From Haplomitrium mnioides (Eukaryota > Marchantiophyta > Haplomitriopsida > Calobryales), in assembly GCA_049999725.1 (NCBI GenBank), contig JBNGIS010010413.1, forward strand, positions 29,538 through 52,089: 22,552 nt of DNA. Direction: 5' to 3'. Shown here piece by piece: positions 19,567 to 22,552 of the stretch. How positions within the stretch are numbered: the first letter of the stretch is position 1; the number at the start of each line of letters is the position of its first letter. The position numbers and the translations under genes are program-made. The notes under the pieces are model-generated. The model worked only from the letters and a program-made list of their open reading frames with translations. It searched no databases and was not told where the DNA came from.

Positions 19567-20307
19567 GTAGCAAATTTTCTTCCCTTTTGATAACTTTGGC
19601 TTGTCCATTCTCTTTTTTCTAGACTCAAAACTTAGTTCTAGAGATGTTATGTTTTCTCAACTTACAACCAAAAGACATTTTTTTGGTGAAGTTATTTAGT
19701 AAAGAAGATTTGAGTCAAATAATTCTTAGCAAGTTGAGTTGTGAGAGAAGTGTCTATGCTCACATAGAGTCCATTGTTTTACATTTTAATTTTAACCTTG
19801 TTTGCAGTCGAATAAAGCAAGAAAATGAATTTGATTCTTGGTGGTGACCATAGCCTTGCAACTAGTTTTGTTTTTGTTCCTTTAAATCAAGAGCCATTGT
19901 AAAAACAAATTGAAAGAATCGTTTTTGTTGCTTGCAAATCTTATGTGCGCATCGGATTTGTTCTTGTTCTTCTTAAAACCAGTCGTGAAACCAATCACAA
20001 CAAGCCATGATATTGGTGGTGCTATATTGGTCCTATACGCGCATACAATCAGTTGTTGTCTCCACTCATCCTAAACGCTCAAAGGATGTGTTCTGGTACC
20101 CTTTGTTTGCAAATCTTGTTTTTTTTCTTGAAACAAATTTTTCTTTTTTCAAACTGCCTAAAGTTTATTTTTAATCTTTTACAAAGTTTTTCACTTCTAC
20201 AAATTCAAACATTTGTTTAAGATGACTTGAATGTTTGTGGCACCTGAGGTTGTGTTTTATGTTTTATTGAACTACTTTTATGTCCTTCATGCTTTGTGAT
20301 GATGTAG
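19567..20307 (+). other. Probable intron of the transposase-like gene with repeat-core remnants
   Basis: The boundary GAC AAA G|GTAGC and acceptor GATGTAG|TC restore a continuous reading across the gap. The interval has no conserved coding sequence. It contains isolated dyads related to the minisatellite core: CTATGCTCACATAG at about 19755, TTATGTGCGCAT at about 19940 and ATACGCGCATA at about 20035. They look like remains of an eroded array. Confidence 0.45.
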
Positions 20308-20560
20308 TCAAATATAATCACCAATTATTTCTTCATTGTGACCAACAAATGAAAGAAAGAACAAAACTTGCAAACCATCGAAGAAAATGCTATACCGATG
20401 GTCAAAAGTACTTGGGAATTGTCATTGATGGAATGGATAAGAAGAAAATTGTTATTCAATATTGGCCTTTGCCACTAAAAAACATTGATAAAGATTGTTT
20501 GGTGGGTGTCCATGTTGTTGGTGTCTTAATATTCAATCATGCTCTTTCTTGTCACATGCA

Positions 20561-20975
20561 GAAGGCATCTGTTCCCACATCAAAGAAATGTGATTAAAAA
20601 TCCTTTAGATGTAGTATATTCTGATATGTGGGGACTTACTAAGCATGCATCGATTTTAGAAAAATAAGTATTTTGTAGCCTTTCTGGATGACCATACAAG
20701 GAAGGTATGGGTTTACTTTATGAGCACAAAAGGATAAGTGTTTGAGCACTTTAAGAGCCTTAAGAAGATGGTGGAAAAGCAACCAAGTTTGAAGATTAAA
20801 TGCCTACAGTCATATTGTGGAGGTGAGTATTTTTCACGAGAGTTTAGTAGATTTTTGGTAGATCATGGTGTGAAGAGGTAATTCACATGCAGATATACTC
20901 CACAAGAATGGAGTAGTAGAGAGAAAGAATAAGGATATAGCAGTGCATGTCAACATTCTTGAACTGTGGCAAACT
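20561..20975 (+). pseudogene. Copia integrase fragment, inverted relative to its host element
   Basis: On plus and with several frame changes, the sequence gives RHLFPHQRN, NPLDVVYSDMWG, then FLDDHTRKVWVYFMSTKG, then a segment with GGEYFSREFSRFLVDHGVKR and RERKNKD. These are the standard central integrase blocks of copia elements with the first catalytic aspartates. The flanking protease region on minus (ending ...NLQRLKSI near 20995) is the part that normally lies just upstream of this block. The fragment therefore probably derives from the same element and was inverted. The C-terminal half of integrase is missing. Confidence 0.7.
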
Positions 20976-20984
20976 GGTAACTAC

Positions 20985-22441
20985 AACCATAGACTAGATT
21001 GATTTCAACCTTTGTAGATTTACATCTCCCATTCTTTTGAGATAGATATCTACATCTCCAATAACTATATTATTTTGCATATACATGAATCTAATTTTAT
21101 TCTTAAAATCTTCCACAAAACAACCATCTTTATTAAAAACAACTTGCAATTGCAATTCTTGTTATACCATTTGACCAACAAATACCACATTTTTTGTAAT
21201 TGTTGGTATATAGAACACATCAGCCATATACTTTGACTTTCTATCATGTGTAGCTAGTGGAACATTTCCCATTTTCTTAATCGGATGAATTGTAGCATCA
21301 CTTATTTCCACATATCCTTGCTCTTCTGGATCATGTAGCTTTTTTAACCAATTTTTATGATGTGTTATATGGTTTGATGTACTAGAATCCACATACCATG
21401 CATCATGTGCACAACTTTGTATATAAGCACTCATCCAATGTTGCAAAACAAACAGACATTCACCATCACTCTTTGATGATGATGCGTAATTTCCTTGTTG
21501 TCTTCGTCCATGTCCTATATTATTGTTGTTGGACCTGCTATAGTAGTCATTTGCATAATGACCTGCTTTTCCACACTCCCAACAAACTAAATCCTGACTG
21601 CTTTGCCTTCCACCTCTTCTACAAAAGTTTGTTCTTCCTCGAAAATTTCCGCAGCCTCTGCTACGAGTTGTATTCTTTGAGTTTTGTTGATTTTGGTTAT
21701 ATTGCATATAACCTCTACCTTCACCATGTCCTCTCTAGGATCTCCACTTGCCTTTACCATATCTTGAGTAGAAGCCTTGTGCCTACTCATTAGAGCCATT
21801 TTCTGAAGTGGGTCCTCCAATGTTCCTCTCCTCTATAATCATCGAGGAGACTAGCTCATCAAAATTTGGAAGATTTTCTTGAACATACACAAAAGTGGCA
21901 AACAGTTTCTACTTGTCATCATCCTTCAAACCATTCAGTATTCCAGACACTAAATCATCATCTTTTGTAACTACTCCAATAGATCCCAATGCATCAGACG
22001 TCTCTTTTATCTTCAAGACATAATCATTCACAGACATGTTGCATTCCTTCTTTATATCCTTCAACTCATTCTTCAATTTAATCTTTCTAGCTCTAGTATT
22101 TGTACTATAGAGCCTTTTTAATGCATCCCATACATCTTTAGCACATTCCAAATCTTGTATGTGTCCAACCATACTATTTGACACATTTTGCGAAATAAAA
22201 AACACCACCTTCTTATCATTTTCGTTCCATGCTTTCCATGTCTTCAATTCATGTTCTGTTACATTCACTGAAGAAAGTTGTGGTTCCTTTCCTTCACCTC
22301 ATACATACCCCTATAGGCTATTTCCTATCAAATAATTCCTCAATCAAAACTTCCACGGCTGGTAGTTGTTCTTCACCAGTTTACGCAACTTCTCGACACC
22401 TCCAAACTTCAAGACTTTGTGCTTCAACTTTATGACATCAT
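20985..22441 (-). pseudogene. Copia gag and protease, minus strand
   Basis: The first ATG is near 22441. The gag part has NYQPWKF, HELKTWKAWNENDKK, LECAKDVWDALKRLY and a coiled segment (UBN2-type gag). It continues through arginine/glycine-rich sequence to a CCHC zinc knuckle CWECGKAGHYANDYYS, in which the fourth position (normally Cys) is Tyr. The protease follows with WYVDSSTSNHITHHKNW; the active-site DSGA/C has become DSST. Then come DVFYIPTITKN and the GAG-pre-integrase block ending HVNLQRLKS-like at about 20995 (seen as DVNLQRLKS). Several stops are present, for example at about 21910, 21760 and 21165. The gene is not functional. Confidence 0.85.
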
Positions 22442-22522
22442 TTGGGCAAAAACAATATTACAAATTGATGTTCTAAACCAGATTGATCGTCCACTTTTTT
22501 CCATCTTCTGCTCCTCATAAAC

Positions 22523-22538
22523 AAAGCTCTAAAACCAT
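22523..22538 (-). other. Copia primer-binding site
   Basis: On minus the sequence directly inside the LTR is TGGTTTTAGAGCTTTG. It resembles the plant consensus TGGTATCAGAGC complementary to initiator Met-tRNA, with a two-base change. Confidence 0.75.
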
Positions 22539-22552
22539 GTAAAGAAATCGAG
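22539..22552 (-). repeat. Inner edge of the copia 5' LTR
   Basis: On minus it reads CTCGATTTCTTTACA immediately before the primer site and matches the end of the 3' LTR at 11373-11387. The rest of this LTR lies beyond the window. Confidence 0.75.

Larger units (their letters stand above)
12403..20560. mobile_element. Candidate two-gene DNA transposon (copy 3): ParB-methyltransferase plus transposase-like gene
   Basis: The left end is the shared 28-base terminus. A minus-strand ParB-methyltransferase gene (13276-17422) and a plus-strand transposase-like gene (from about 17993) diverge from a 570-base spacer, with no visible boundary between them. The right edge is where copia integrase sequence begins, at about 20560; the transposase-like gene breaks off there and no matching terminal repeat is seen. 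Related minisatellite cores occur in both genes. That the two genes form one element is inference from the shared spacer, shared repeats and location inside one copia element. Confidence 0.5.
17993..20560 (+). pseudogene. Transposase-like gene, decayed and 3'-truncated
   Basis: The N-terminal open frame runs 17993-18373; its first in-frame ATG is at 18032, but an upstream exon is possible. It contains five 10-residue repeats (18101-18250). Sequence at 18374-19140 is badly decayed, with acidic serine-rich pieces. A continuous frame with two stops at about 19141-19566 contains AFIYKRAFKLILALGN, KVYNLPDNFTT, DPHCILSFSSFTKHWRTHFP and a CETCEEIKSL zinc-type motif. After a likely intron (19567-20307, matching phase) comes QQMKERTKLANHRRK and GIVIDGMDKKK, then the gene is cut off. 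The ordered Cys-x2-Cys, arginine/lysine-rich and IDGMD motifs resemble an unnamed group of eukaryotic transposase-like proteins, with IDGMD perhaps holding the first catalytic aspartate. The family assignment is from memory of the pattern and is tentative. Confidence 0.45.
11373..22552 (-). mobile_element. Ty1/copia retrotransposon, minus strand, split by a nested element
   Basis: The 3' LTR lies at 11373-11581, the polypurine tract and RNase H/RT part at 11582-12403, gag-protease at 20985-22441, the primer site at 22523-22538 and the inner edge of the 5' LTR at 22539-22552. The two LTR edges agree (TGCAAAGAAATCGAG and TGTAAAGAAATCGAG). Between RT and protease lies methyltransferase element copy 3 plus an inverted integrase fragment, and the rest of integrase and RT is missing. 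The outer LTR end sits inside an exon of methyltransferase element copy 2. The element therefore inserted into copy 2, with AAAGG at 11368-11372 as a candidate target duplication. Confidence 0.8.

Noticed and set aside
21398-21793. Plus-strand 131-codon open frame
   Set aside because: It is antisense to copia gag and protease with zinc-knuckle and protease motifs on minus.

Overview
The window looks like repeat-dominated nuclear DNA of a land plant. It contains a plant-type Ty3/gypsy chromovirus, a plant-type Ty1/copia element with a Met-tRNA-like primer site, and AT-rich interspersed sequence. I see no intact host gene, no rRNA or tRNA gene, and no bacterial-style operon. I cannot name the species. 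Every coding region carries stops or frameshifts, so the genes are annotated as pseudogenes.

The most unusual content is a repeated, intron-bearing gene present three times: about 566-2786 on plus, 9570-11366 on minus, and 13276-17422 on minus. The C-terminal half has the hallmarks of a beta-order DNA N6-adenine/N4-cytosine methyltransferase: a DIPYGYNL motif IV, then a YQK motif X, then a DLCSGSGT-type motif I, then an acidic VEYD motif II. The fullest copy (minus strand) also has, upstream, a ParB/Srx-like domain ending in a GNHSAATR box. It has a TATA box about 180 bases before its first ATG. All three copies end in the same 28-base sequence, and each end abuts a different retrotransposon coding region. 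This suggests a mobile DNA element rather than a host gene family.

Divergently from the fullest copy, on plus from about 17993, lies a decayed, probably intron-containing gene. It resembles an unnamed group of eukaryotic transposase-like proteins (Cys-x2-Cys motif, then an IDGMD motif). I infer that 12403 to about 20560 is one element carrying a transposase-like gene and a ParB-methyltransferase gene back to back.

Palindromic minisatellites accompany these genes. Three arrays of 24-base units lie in the same methyltransferase intron of the three copies, and a fourth lies in the first intron of the fullest copy. Arrays of about 37 bases with the same TGCGYGCA-type core lie in the 3' region of two copies. 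A 30-base version sits in frame inside the transposase-like gene as five 10-residue repeats.

Layout: 1-565 unassigned LTR-like sequence; 566-3737 methyltransferase element copy 1; 3738-5556 gypsy RNase H, integrase and chromodomain; 5569-5954 gypsy LTR; 5955-8634 gypsy leader, gag and protease, interrupted by an inverted LTR of the same family at 6515-6906; 8635-11366 methyltransferase element copy 2, minus; 11373 to the window end a minus-strand copia element (3' LTR, RNase H and part of RT on the left; gag, protease, primer site and 5' LTR edge on the right), split by element copy 3 at 12403 to about 20560. A piece of copia integrase at 20561-20975 lies inverted. Copia appears to have inserted into copy 2, and copy 3 into copia, giving a three-level nest.
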